Positions 33,893-41,390 of a stretch of DNA of 64,000 bases are shown one piece after another. Where the stretch lies: contig NZ_JAJHNP010000011.1 of NCBI RefSeq assembly GCF_020819595.1, positions 124,001 to 188,000 on the forward strand, written 5' to 3'. The notes under the pieces were generated by a model that saw nothing but the letters and a program-made list of their open reading frames with translations, made no database searches and had not been told where the DNA came from. The position numbers and the translations under genes were made by a program. This stretch comes from Streptomyces barringtoniae. Its GTDB lineage: Bacteria > Actinomycetota > Actinomycetes > Streptomycetales > Streptomycetaceae. The stretch's first letter is position 1; the number at the start of each line of letters is the position of its first letter.

Positions 33893-35590
33893 ATGAGCGA
33901 CCCGTGGGACGGGCCGAGCGGGCAGGCCACGCGCAGCCATAGCGCGCGGGTACCCGGACAGCGCACCGCCGAGCCCGACGGGGCGCACCGGCCGGGTGGC
34001 CGGGCCGCGGCGCGGGCCGCCGCCCGGGACCGCGGCAGGCGGGGGCGCCGGGCCCGTCCGGCGGGCCGCGGCAGGAGGGTGCTGAAGGTCCTCGGGATAG
34101 GCCTGTCGGTGATCATCGTGGTCACGGCCGGTGCGGGCTGGTGGTTCTACCAGCACCTGAACGGCAACATCCACAGCGTCGCCCTCGACGGCAAGGGCGG
34201 CACCGAGAAGGCCGACGCCTTCGGCCGCACCCCGATCGACATCCTGGTCATGGGCTCGGACGGCCGTACCAGTCAGGCCGACTGCAAGCTCGGCGGCGGC
34301 TGCTCCAAGACCGGTGTGCAGACCGGCAGCAACGCGGACGTGCAGATGGTGCTGCACATATCCGCCGACCGCTCCAACGCGACGGTCATGAGCATCCCGC
34401 GCGACACCATGACCCAGGTCCCGGCCTGCAAGGACAGCGAGACGGGCCGGTCCACGTCCGGCTACTACGGCCAGATCAACAGCGCTCTGCAGTACGGCCC
34501 CGCCTGCCAGGTGGCCACCGTCCACCAGCTCACCGGCATCCCGATCGACCACTTCGTCAAGCTCGACTTCTCCGGCGTCGTGAAGATGTCCGACGCCATC
34601 GGCGGTGTCTCCGTCTGTGTCAGCGACAACGTGTACGACACCTACTCCCACCTGAAGCTGTCCAAGGGCACCCACACCCTCAAGGGCGACGCGGCGCTGG
34701 AGTTCGTCCGCTCCCGGCACGGCTTCGGCGACGGCAGCGACCTCGGCCGTACGATCTCGCAGCACATCTTCCTCAGCGCGATGATCCGCAAGTTCAAGAG
34801 CGCGGGCACGCTCACCGACCCCACCGCCGTCTACGGCCTGGCGGACGCCGCCACCAAGGCGCTGACCGTGGACGACGGCCTGGGCAGCGTGAAGAAGCTG
34901 ATCTCCCTCGCGTCGGACGTGAACAAGGTGCCGACGAAGCGGATGACCTTCACGACGATGCAGACGGCCCCCGACCCGAACAACAAGGACCGGGTGGTCG
35001 TGGGTCCGGGCGCGAAGACCCTGTTCTCGACCATCGCCAACGACCAGTCGCTGACCACCGGCTCGGGCAAGAAGTCCGCGGCGGCCTCGGTGACCGCGAC
35101 GGCCTCGGCCGTCCCCGCCTCGCAGATCGCCGTCACCGTCGAGAACGGCACCACCGTCACCGGCCGTGCCTCGGACATCGCGACCGCACTGACCGACCAG
35201 GGCTTCGGCTCCGGCACGACCACGGCCAACGCACCGAGCCCGGCGAGCACCACCACGCTGACCTACGGCACAGGTCAGAAGGCGGAGGCCCAGACGGTCG
35301 CCAAGGCGCTGGGTCTGTCCTCCGCGCACCTGAAGCAGGGCACCGGCACCGGCCTGACCCTGGTCATCGGCAGCGACTGGCCCAGCGGCACCAGTTACCC
35401 GGGTGGCAGTTCCTCGCCGGCGCCCGCCGACACCAAGGCCGCCGTCGGAGGCGCGCACGCCTCCACGGCCGACCAGGCCAAGACCTGCGCCAAGGTCAGC
35501 CCGTACCGGACGGTCAGCCTCAACGGCATCCCCATGACACCGGCCCAGGCGTACGCTGCGGCGCGCGGCAAGCCGGACTCCGACGCCTGA
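33893..35590 (+). CDS. LytR-CpsA-Psr (LCP) family cell-wall ligase
   Basis: 565 aa. A basic cytoplasmic lead (about 1-62) and one membrane helix (VLKVLGIGLSVIIVVTAGAGWWF) place the rest outside. The LCP domain (about 100-310) has DILVMGSDGRTSQ, MSIPRDTMTQV, GQINSALQYGP and FVRSRHGFGDGSDLGR, including the Arg/Asp residues that bind the lipid-pyrophosphate substrate. A LytR_C domain (about 420-510) follows: IAVTVENGTTVTGRASDIATAL. These enzymes transfer wall glycopolymers from undecaprenyl carriers to peptidoglycan. It lies just upstream of tatA, and both have extended TTGCGCAA boxes. Confidence 0.94.
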   Translation: MSDPWDGPSGQATRSHSARVPGQRTAEPDGAHRPGGRAAARAAARDRGRRGRRARPAGRGRRVLKVLGIGLSVIIVVTAGAGWWFYQHLNGNIHSVALDGKGGTEKADAFGRTPIDILVMGSDGRTSQADCKLGGGCSKTGVQTGSNADVQMVLHISADRSNATVMSIPRDTMTQVPACKDSETGRSTSGYYGQINSALQYGPACQVATVHQLTGIPIDHFVKLDFSGVVKMSDAIGGVSVCVSDNVYDTYSHLKLSKGTHTLKGDAALEFVRSRHGFGDGSDLGRTISQHIFLSAMIRKFKSAGTLTDPTAVYGLADAATKALTVDDGLGSVKKLISLASDVNKVPTKRMTFTTMQTAPDPNNKDRVVVGPGAKTLFSTIANDQSLTTGSGKKSAAASVTATASAVPASQIAVTVENGTTVTGRASDIATALTDQGFGSGTTTANAPSPASTTTLTYGTGQKAEAQTVAKALGLSSAHLKQGTGTGLTLVIGSDWPSGTSYPGGSSSPAPADTKAAVGGAHASTADQAKTCAKVSPYRTVSLNGIPMTPAQAYAAARGKPDSDA

Positions 35591-35624
35591 CCGTGGCGAC
35601 CGTGCCCGGGGCCCGGTTGTACAG

Positions 35625-35632
35625 TTGCGCAA
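35625..35632. promoter_or_regulatory. TTGCGCAA box 4 (tatA-like gene)
   Basis: Palindrome 28 bp upstream of the TatA start at 35661, overlapping the end of a -10-like TACAGT and followed by GACTGCAAG and TTAAGGAGG. It lies over the likely transcription start and close to the ribosome-binding site. Confidence 0.65.
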
Positions 35633-35660
35633 GACTGCAAGTTAAGGAGGGGTGGGCGCG

Positions 35661-35867
35661 ATGCTCCGCAACGGACTGGAACCCTGGCACCTGCTGATCG
35701 TGGCGATCGTCGTGATCGTGCTGTTCGGCTCGAAGAAGCTGCCCGAGGCCGCGCGTGGACTGGGCAAGTCCATGCGCATCCTGAAGAGCGAGGCCAAGGC
35801 CATGAAGGAGGACGACGCCGCCCGGCCGTCCACCGCGCCCACGGTCGAGAGCGGGCCGGCGGACTGA
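35661..35867 (+). CDS. tatA: TatA/E family twin-arginine translocase component
   Basis: 68 aa from ATG 35661; AAGGAGG is 10-11 nt before it, whereas the upstream GTG at 35652 would sit on the ribosome-binding site. Short N-terminus, one membrane helix (EPWHLLIVAIVVIVLFG), the hinge SKKLPEAARGLGKSMRIL, and an amphipathic helix with charged residues (SEAKAMKEDD). This is a complete TatA. Genome-wide there is usually a housekeeping tatA with tatC; this copy stands alone behind a regulated promoter, so it may be a conditional paralogue. Confidence 0.92.
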   Translation: MLRNGLEPWHLLIVAIVVIVLFGSKKLPEAARGLGKSMRILKSEAKAMKEDDAARPSTAPTVESGPAD

Positions 35868-35915
35868 ACCGCGCCCACCGCGCGGCCGGCCGACCCACCG
35901 CGTCCACCGCGCGGG

Positions 35916-36149
35916 TCAGGGGCTGGCGATGTCGAAGCCGTACCGCAGGGGCTCGCTGGTGACGGTGTAGTCGCGGCGGTACAGGTACACCGCCTCGGCG
36001 CGTACGCCGCCGGGCGGTGCGGCCTCGACCCGGCAGGGGTACGTCACCTGGATCACCCGCGGCCGGTCGGAGACCTTCATCCGCAGCCCGTCCGCCGGCC
36101 CGCCGTCGAGAACGGCGGTCTCCCAACCCGTCACCTCGGTAGTCTCCAC
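35916..36149 (-). CDS. DUF5988-like small protein
   Basis: 77 aa, beta-rich: ETAVLDGGPADGLRMKVSDRPRVIQV, AEAVYLYRRDYTVTSEPLRYGFD. This matches the small actinobacterial DUF5988 type. No signal peptide or cysteine except one (YPCRV). It is a single gene; a TTGCGCAA palindrome lies 17 bp upstream of its start. Function unknown. Confidence 0.8.
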   Translation of the reverse strand: METTEVTGWETAVLDGGPADGLRMKVSDRPRVIQVTYPCRVEAAPPGGVRAEAVYLYRRDYTVTSEPLRYGFDIASP

Positions 36150-36166
36150 GCCGGAGAGTTTACGGG

Positions 36167-36174
36167 TTGCGCAA
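36167..36174. promoter_or_regulatory. TTGCGCAA box 5 (DUF5988 gene)
   Basis: Palindrome 17 bp upstream of the leftward start at 36149. In the gene's direction it reads ACTTGCGCAACCCG. The closeness to the start codon suits repression. Confidence 0.55.
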
Positions 36175-36213
36175 GTTTCGAGCCCGTGAGCCGGGTCACG
36201 GCGGGAAGCCGCT

Positions 36214-37083
36214 CTATGTGTGCCGTTGGGAGGCGGCCGCTTGGGGGCGCAGGTCGGAGAGGGTCAGCGGGCGGGCCGGGGGATCGGGCACGGCGATGCG
36301 GGAGGTCACCTGCAGATCGGCGTCGACGTGCAGCAGCTCGCCGGGCGCCATGAGCTGCCAGTGCGGGTTCTCGTCCATCGGCTCGCTGGCCACGACGACC
36401 GACGGACGATCACCCAGATGCGCCGAGCGCACACGCATGTGACCGTGCCGGCCGGCGTGGTCGAGATGCCGCGTGCCGTGGTGACCGCCGGCCGGGCGCC
36501 GCAGCACGTACAGCTCGTGGGTGGCGGGATAGCGCAGGGCCCACAGCTCTCGGGCGGTGACGAGGATGATGTTGAGGGCGTACAGGGGCAGGTTCCCGGC
36601 GACCCAGAGGGCCGCGGACGTGATGCCGGCGGACACGTCCCCGCCGTGCGCCGCCGTCTCCCGCGTGACCAGGGCGAAGAAACGCTCGGAGTCGGTGTCC
36701 CCCTGCACCAGTGACCGGTCCTCGCCGAGATGCCGGTCCAGTCTGTCCAGCCCCTCGATCACGCCGTTGTGCGCGAACAGCCGCCTGTCCTGGTCGAAGG
36801 GGTGGGTGTTGCGGACGTCCAGCCCTCCGGTCGAGGCGTAGCGGATGTGCGCGAGGAAGGTGGCCGACTCGACCTCCCGGGCCTCCCGGGCGAAGGCGCG
36901 GTCCTCGTACGCGGCGATAGGCGCCTTGTGCACCTCCGGCGTGGCGTCCGCGTCGAAGAACCCGAGCCCGGTGCCGTCGGGCTCGCGCCGACTCTGCACG
37001 CTGAGACTGTCGGGGGCGTCCAGCAGCCAGAACGTGGCCTGCGTGCGCAGCGGGGAGCTGATCAGTCCGAACAGTCGGCACAC
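36214..37083 (-). CDS. Class II glutamine amidotransferase (YafJ/EgtC-like)
   Basis: 289 aa from GTG 37083, because the mature enzyme needs Cys at position 2 (M-C-R-L-F-G-L); AAGGAGG lies 5 nt before this GTG. The N-terminal-nucleophile glutaminase signature continues with PDGTGLGFFDADAT, FLAHIRYASTGGLDVRNTHPF, RLFAHNGVIEGLDRLD and GDTDSERFFALV. It releases ammonia from glutamine for transfer to an unidentified acceptor. No synthetase partner is adjacent, so its acceptor is unknown. Confidence 0.92.
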   Translation of the reverse strand: MCRLFGLISSPLRTQATFWLLDAPDSLSVQSRREPDGTGLGFFDADATPEVHKAPIAAYEDRAFAREAREVESATFLAHIRYASTGGLDVRNTHPFDQDRRLFAHNGVIEGLDRLDRHLGEDRSLVQGDTDSERFFALVTRETAAHGGDVSAGITSAALWVAGNLPLYALNIILVTARELWALRYPATHELYVLRRPAGGHHGTRHLDHAGRHGHMRVRSAHLGDRPSVVVASEPMDENPHWQLMAPGELLHVDADLQVTSRIAVPDPPARPLTLSDLRPQAAASQRHT

Positions 37084-37231
37084 GGCATCCTCCTTCACCC
37101 TCTTCCGTCGGGCTCCGTCGTCCGGTGCCCCGCACGGACGACCATGGTCCCGCGCGCCGGACGTTCGCGCACGCGCGCCACCGGCGGAATCCGGCCCCGC
37201 ACCAGGGGCCTTCGTCCTGCCGACGGCTTCG

Positions 37232-38100
37232 TCAAGCGGCCGGTCGCAACACCGAGTCGAGCGCTGCGTCGATCGTCGGATGGGCGAAGGTGAAAACCGC
37301 CCTGCGCAGGGCGGCCGGTACGACGCGTGCGCTGCACGTGATGCCCGCGGCGAACTCGCCGAGAGCCGGGCGCAGGACGAAGGCCGGGACGGCGGCGAGC
37401 GCCGGACGGTGCAGGGCGCGGCCCAGTGCCTGGGTCACCTCGCGGTTCGTGAGCGGCTCGGGGGCCGTGAAGTTGACCGGACCGGACAGCTCCTCGGTGT
37501 CGAGGGTGAAACGGAGAGCCGCGACGTGGTCCGTCAGGGAGCTGAACGGCCAGTACTGGTCGCCGGAACCGAGCCGGCGCCCAGGCCGAGGCGGAAGAGC
37601 GGGAAGCGCCGGCCGAATGCGCCGCCCTGGGCGGCGACGACCAGCCCGGTGCGCGGGTGGACCACTCGGATGCCGGCCTGCCGTGCCGGCTCGACGGCCG
37701 CCTCCCCTTCGCCTTGGTTCGACGCAGACGGAGGACAGGGAGTCGTGCCCGGCCGCCTCGCTCTGCTCGACGGTCCGTTCACCCGTGTCGCCGTAGTAGC
37801 CGGTCGCGGACGCGGGCACCAGGATGCGCGGCGGGCAGGCGGACGCGGCGCAGGCTCGCGCGATGGTGTCGGTGCCGCGCACCCGGCTGTCGCGGATCTC
37901 CCGCTTGCGGGCGGCGGTCCACCGCTTGTCGCCGACTCCCGCACCGGCCAGGTGGACCACGGCGTCGACGCCGTCCAGTGCACCGGGCTCGACTCGGCCC
38001 GCGCCCGGGTCGCACGGGGCGGACTCGCTGCCGTCCTGAGGGGCGGCGGACCGGTCGCGGACCAGGCGGACCACCTGGTGGCCGTCCGCGAGGAGGGAAG
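37232..38100 (-). pseudogene. Broken TIGR01777-type epimerase (tandem paralogue)
   Basis: Epimerase sequence is clear at both ends: VDAVVHLAGAGVGDKRWTA, ILVPASATGYYGDTGE, then GSGDQYWPFSSLTDHVAALR to the DUF1731-like C-terminus. Between them about 45 residues lie in a different frame (GIRVVHPRTGLVVAAQGGAF, GRRFPLFRLGLG). The shift begins near 37703-37719 (about 10 extra bases) and returns near 37575-37580 (one base missing). The N-terminal Rossmann glycine motif and start codon are also gone: the frame begins at LLADGHQVVRLVRD. It lies directly downstream of an intact paralogue, so a deletion between tandem copies is likely. Confidence 0.85.
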
Positions 38101-38120
38101 GGAAATGATTATTTGCAGTT

Positions 38121-39092
38121 TCAAGTAAGCGGGGATCGACCCGCCCGGGGCCGTGACGACCTGGCCCGGCGCACCAGGTCCACGGCGGCCGGCTGCCACT
38201 CGGGATAGCCGAAGTCGAACCCGGCCGCCGACAGCCGGCCCGGGACCACCCGGCGGCTCTTGAGCAGCAACTCCGTGTCCGAGCGCAGCGCGAAGGCCCC
38301 CAGCTCCGCCATCCATCGGGTCGCCGGCAGTCCCACGGGAACGCCTCGGGCCGCGCGCAGTGTCCGCATGAACTCCCGGTGCGGGAGCGGGCCGGGGGAG
38401 GCCAAGTTGACCGGGCCGTCGATGTCGTCCCGCTCGATCAGGAACTCCACCGCGCGTACGAAGTCCTCGTCATGGATCCAGGAGACGTACTGCGCCCCAC
38501 CGGCGACCGGCCCGCCCAGCCCCAGCCGGGCCAGGCCCAGCAGCACGTCGAAGACCCCGCCCCGGTCCGGGCTCATCACCATCGCCGAGCGCAGTGCCAC
38601 CTTCCGTGTCGCCGGTGTCGGCGCTTCGGCCTGGGCGCGCTCCCAGTTCTTGGCGATGTCGACGCTGTAGGCCCAGTAGTCCGGAACTCCCGCCTCCGAG
38701 CCGCCGATTGCGCCGGTGGCCTCGTCGTTCGCCGCGTCGAAGCGGTGGGCGTAGATCGTGGCCGTACTCATCTGCAGCCACACCCGCGGTGGTTGCGCGG
38801 CGGCGGCGATCGCCTGCCCGACCGCACGCGCCGAGTTCACCCGCGAGTCCATCATGGCCCGCAGGTTCTCGGCGGTGTAGCGGCAGGACACGCTGCGTCC
38901 GGCCAGGTTGATGACGACATCGCTGCCGTCGACCACCTCGGCCCAGCGGCCGAGCGTGGACCCGTCCCAGCCGATCTGCCGCTCTCGCGTCGGGCGCCGG
39001 GTCACCACGGTGACCTCGTGTCCGGCTGCCGTGAGCGCACGGTCGAGAATCGCACCGATCTGTCCGGTTCCCCCCGGCAGAACTACCTTCAT
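38121..39092 (-). CDS. TIGR01777-family NAD(P)-binding epimerase
   Basis: 323 aa from ATG 39092 (MKVVLPGGTGQIGAILDRAL), with GGGGG upstream; the frame extends further but without family sequence. It has the Rossmann motif GGTGQIG, NLAGRSVSCRYTAENLRAM, a serine/tyrosine region (QMSTATIYAHRFDA, DYWAYSVDIAKNWE), and the C-terminal domain (GPVNLASPGPLPHREFMRTL). Substrate unknown for this family. A good promoter lies at 39118-39147, with a palindrome over the -35. Confidence 0.9.
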   Translation of the reverse strand: MKVVLPGGTGQIGAILDRALTAAGHEVTVVTRRPTRERQIGWDGSTLGRWAEVVDGSDVVINLAGRSVSCRYTAENLRAMMDSRVNSARAVGQAIAAAAQPPRVWLQMSTATIYAHRFDAANDEATGAIGGSEAGVPDYWAYSVDIAKNWERAQAEAPTPATRKVALRSAMVMSPDRGGVFDVLLGLARLGLGGPVAGGAQYVSWIHDEDFVRAVEFLIERDDIDGPVNLASPGPLPHREFMRTLRAARGVPVGLPATRWMAELGAFALRSDTELLLKSRRVVPGRLSAAGFDFGYPEWQPAAVDLVRRARSSRPRAGRSPLT

Positions 39093-39117
39093 CGAGCCCC
39101 CTCGGTTCGGTACCTCC

Positions 39118-39147
39118 AGGGTAGCCCTGAATTTGAACACGTTCAAA
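39118..39147 (-). promoter_or_regulatory. Promoter with operator-like palindrome (TTTGAACACGTTCAAA)
   Basis: On the minus strand: -35 TTGAAC (39146-39141), 17-bp spacer, -10 TACCCT (39123-39118), ahead of the epimerase start at 39092. A near-perfect palindrome TTTGAAC-AC-GTTCAAA (39132-39147) covers the -35. Similar GAACACGTTC palindromes are bound by TetR-type repressors in actinobacteria; no such gene is adjacent. Confidence 0.65.
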
Positions 39148-39243
39148 AGCGGGGATGTGCAGTCACTTGTGCACCCGGGAGGCCGGAGAGCACGGCGATA
39201 ATGCGATGGACAACTCCCCCTGCCGGGAACCAGTGTTGATGCA

Positions 39244-39987
39244 ATGGAGCAGGAGGAGATCTGGGGCGCGGCCGTCGCCCGGCGCTACGACACGCCCGGT
39301 ACCGGCATGTTCGCGCCCGAGGTTCTGACCCCAACGGTGGAACGGCTCGCCGAGCTGGCGGACGGCGGAGCGGCGCTGGAGTTCGCGATCGGGACCGGCC
39401 GGGTCGCTGTCCCGCTGGCCGGGCGAGGGGTTCCCGTCACCGGCATCGAGCTGTCCGGGCCGATGGTGGAGCAACTGCGCACCAAGGCCGGCGAAGCCAC
39501 GATCCCCGTGGTCATGGGCGACATGGCGACGACCCGCGCCCCGGGGACGTACAGCCTCGTCTACCTCGTCTACAACACGATCTCCAACCTGCTCACCCAG
39601 GCCGAGCAGGTCGAGTGCTTCCGCAACGCCGCCCGCCACCTCACGCCCGGCGGCCGCTTCGTGATCGAGCTGTGGGTGCCGGAGCTGCGCACGCTTCCCC
39701 CCGGCAAGGCGGCCACCGTGTGGCGCACCGACGCCGGGTACATCGGGCTGGACACCTACGACATCCTCAACCAGCGTGTCGTATCGCACCACTTCCGCTT
39801 CGACGAGACCGAGGAAGCCCGGCTGTACCGCTCCCCACACCGCTACATCTGGCCCTCCGAGCTCGACCTCATGGGCCAACTGGCCGGATTCGAGCTGGAG
39901 TCCAGGCACGCCGACTGGTCCGGTACCGAGTTCTCCGCCGAGTCGCGTGCTCATGTCTCGGTGTACCGGCTGCCGCTGACGCGATAG
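39244..39987 (+). CDS. Class I SAM-dependent methyltransferase
   Basis: 247 aa. Motif I is ALEFAIGTGRVAVPLAGRG (near residue 42), motif II GIELSGPMVEQL, then VVMGDMATTRAPGTYSLVYLVYNTI and LTPGGRFVIELWVPE. The second half has HHFRFDETEEARLYRSPHRYIWPSELDLM, which is typical of small-molecule methyltransferases in actinobacteria. Its start is 151 bp from the divergent epimerase, so the palindrome in that gap may also affect it. Substrate unknown. Confidence 0.92.
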   Translation: MEQEEIWGAAVARRYDTPGTGMFAPEVLTPTVERLAELADGGAALEFAIGTGRVAVPLAGRGVPVTGIELSGPMVEQLRTKAGEATIPVVMGDMATTRAPGTYSLVYLVYNTISNLLTQAEQVECFRNAARHLTPGGRFVIELWVPELRTLPPGKAATVWRTDAGYIGLDTYDILNQRVVSHHFRFDETEEARLYRSPHRYIWPSELDLMGQLAGFELESRHADWSGTEFSAESRAHVSVYRLPLTR

Positions 39988-40063
39988 CCGAGGAACGGCG
40001 CGTCCCGGTACCTCGTCGAGCCTGCGTCGTGAACCCCGATCCCCACCGTGTCGCCGTGCACGC

Positions 40064-41230
40064 TCAGGAAGGCAGCAGCCGCAGCGCGTACAGCGCGGCG
40101 CCCAGGTCGGCGAGGGCCATGGGGTCGGTGAGCGGTCGCCCGGTCAGCTCCTCGACGCGGCGCAGCCGGTAGCGCACGGTGTTGGGGTGGACGAAGAGCC
40201 CGTCCGCGGCACCGGCGGCCACACCGCCCGAGGCGAACCAGTGACCGAGGGTCTGCAGCAGCCGCGCCCGCTCCGCCTCCGGCAGTTCGAGGAGCGGACC
40301 CAATGCGACCTCGACCAGCCGGCTCGCCTCCGCCGGGGCCGCGGCCACCAGCATCGCCAGCGGGCTGTCGTCGAACCGCGTGACCCCCGGACCCTCGCCG
40401 GGCCGTCCGGCCAGGGCGAGCCGGGCGAACCGCAGCGCCTGCGGCGTGTCCCGGAGCGAGTCGAACCGCGGGCTGACACCCACCCGGGCCCGCCGGCGGC
40501 GCAGCGCGCGCAGGCTCACCGTCTCCGCGTCCCGGTGCCCCAGCGAGACCAGCCCGATCTGCTGGTCCGGCAGCAGCCGCCACACCGACGGCACGCCGGA
40601 ACGGCGCAGCGCCGCCTCGATCCCGGGCAGCGGCTCCTGTCCGGGATCCGGCACCGCCGCCGCCACGACCGCGTACGGGCCGCGCTCCGGCAGGCCGAGC
40701 TGCCGGGCCGCCTCCCACGGCGTCGTACGATCCGCGAGCGCGCCCGTGAACAACGCCTCGGCCAGGGCCGATCGACGAGCCTCGCGCTGCAGCGCCAGCT
40801 CCGCGCTCGCCTCGCGGTAGGCGGCCGCGACGGCCTCCGCGTACCGGCCGAACAGCGCCCAGATCTCCGAGGAACCGGCCACCAGCTCCGCGTCCGTGAC
40901 CTCCGGATGCCTGCGTGCCTCGTCGACCATCTCCGACCACAGCAGCTCGAAACCGACCCGGTAGGCGTGCAGCGTGTCCGCGAGCGGCACGCCCTGCTCG
41001 GCGCGCAGCCGTCCGGTGTGCTGAGCTGCCCCCACATCGGGTTCGGCGCCGTAGGCGAAACGCCCCAGGAGCAGATCGGCGTTGCCCCGGCAGGACTCCA
41101 TGAGCGACGCGAACGGGATCAGCGAGTCGTCCGCGTACGACTCGACCTCCGCACGGATGCGCTCGGCCATCCGCTCGCCCAGCTCCGGAAGGCGCACACG
41201 CAAGGCGGCGCCCACATTCGACAGACCCAT
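40064..41230 (-). CDS. PucR/CdaR-type transcriptional regulator
   Basis: 388 aa from ATG 41230 (MGLSNVGAALRVRLPELGERM). A helical sensor region (about 1-165) with ADTLHAYRVGFELLWSEMV is followed by a GGDEF-like CdaR segment (about 175-290). The C-terminal PucR HTH is FVHPNTVRYRLRRVEELTGRPL. It is divergent from an acyl-CoA ligase across 160 bp that contains a perfect 16-bp palindrome, so it likely controls that gene and itself. Confidence 0.92.
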   Translation of the reverse strand: MGLSNVGAALRVRLPELGERMAERIRAEVESYADDSLIPFASLMESCRGNADLLLGRFAYGAEPDVGAAQHTGRLRAEQGVPLADTLHAYRVGFELLWSEMVDEARRHPEVTDAELVAGSSEIWALFGRYAEAVAAAYREASAELALQREARRSALAEALFTGALADRTTPWEAARQLGLPERGPYAVVAAAVPDPGQEPLPGIEAALRRSGVPSVWRLLPDQQIGLVSLGHRDAETVSLRALRRRRARVGVSPRFDSLRDTPQALRFARLALAGRPGEGPGVTRFDDSPLAMLVAAAPAEASRLVEVALGPLLELPEAERARLLQTLGHWFASGGVAAGAADGLFVHPNTVRYRLRRVEELTGRPLTDPMALADLGAALYALRLLPS

Positions 41231-41253
41231 ACCCGCAGCGTACGGCGGTCTGA

Positions 41254-41269
41254 TTGTTCCCGGGAACAA
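41254..41269. promoter_or_regulatory. Perfect 16-bp palindrome, pucR/acyl-CoA ligase operator
   Basis: TTGTTCCCGGGAACAA is fully self-complementary. It starts 24 bp upstream of the PucR-type gene and lies about 120 bp upstream of the ligase start. Position and symmetry fit an operator for the adjacent regulator. Confidence 0.65.
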
Positions 41270-41390
41270 CTCCGGCACGGTCGGACTGTGGGCGCCGCCA
41301 TGGACGCCCGTGACCGTGCACGCGACCATGCCGGGAGCGCTCGCGGCGGGACCCGTGAGCGCGGCGGGAGCATGCGTGCGAGGAGGCATC

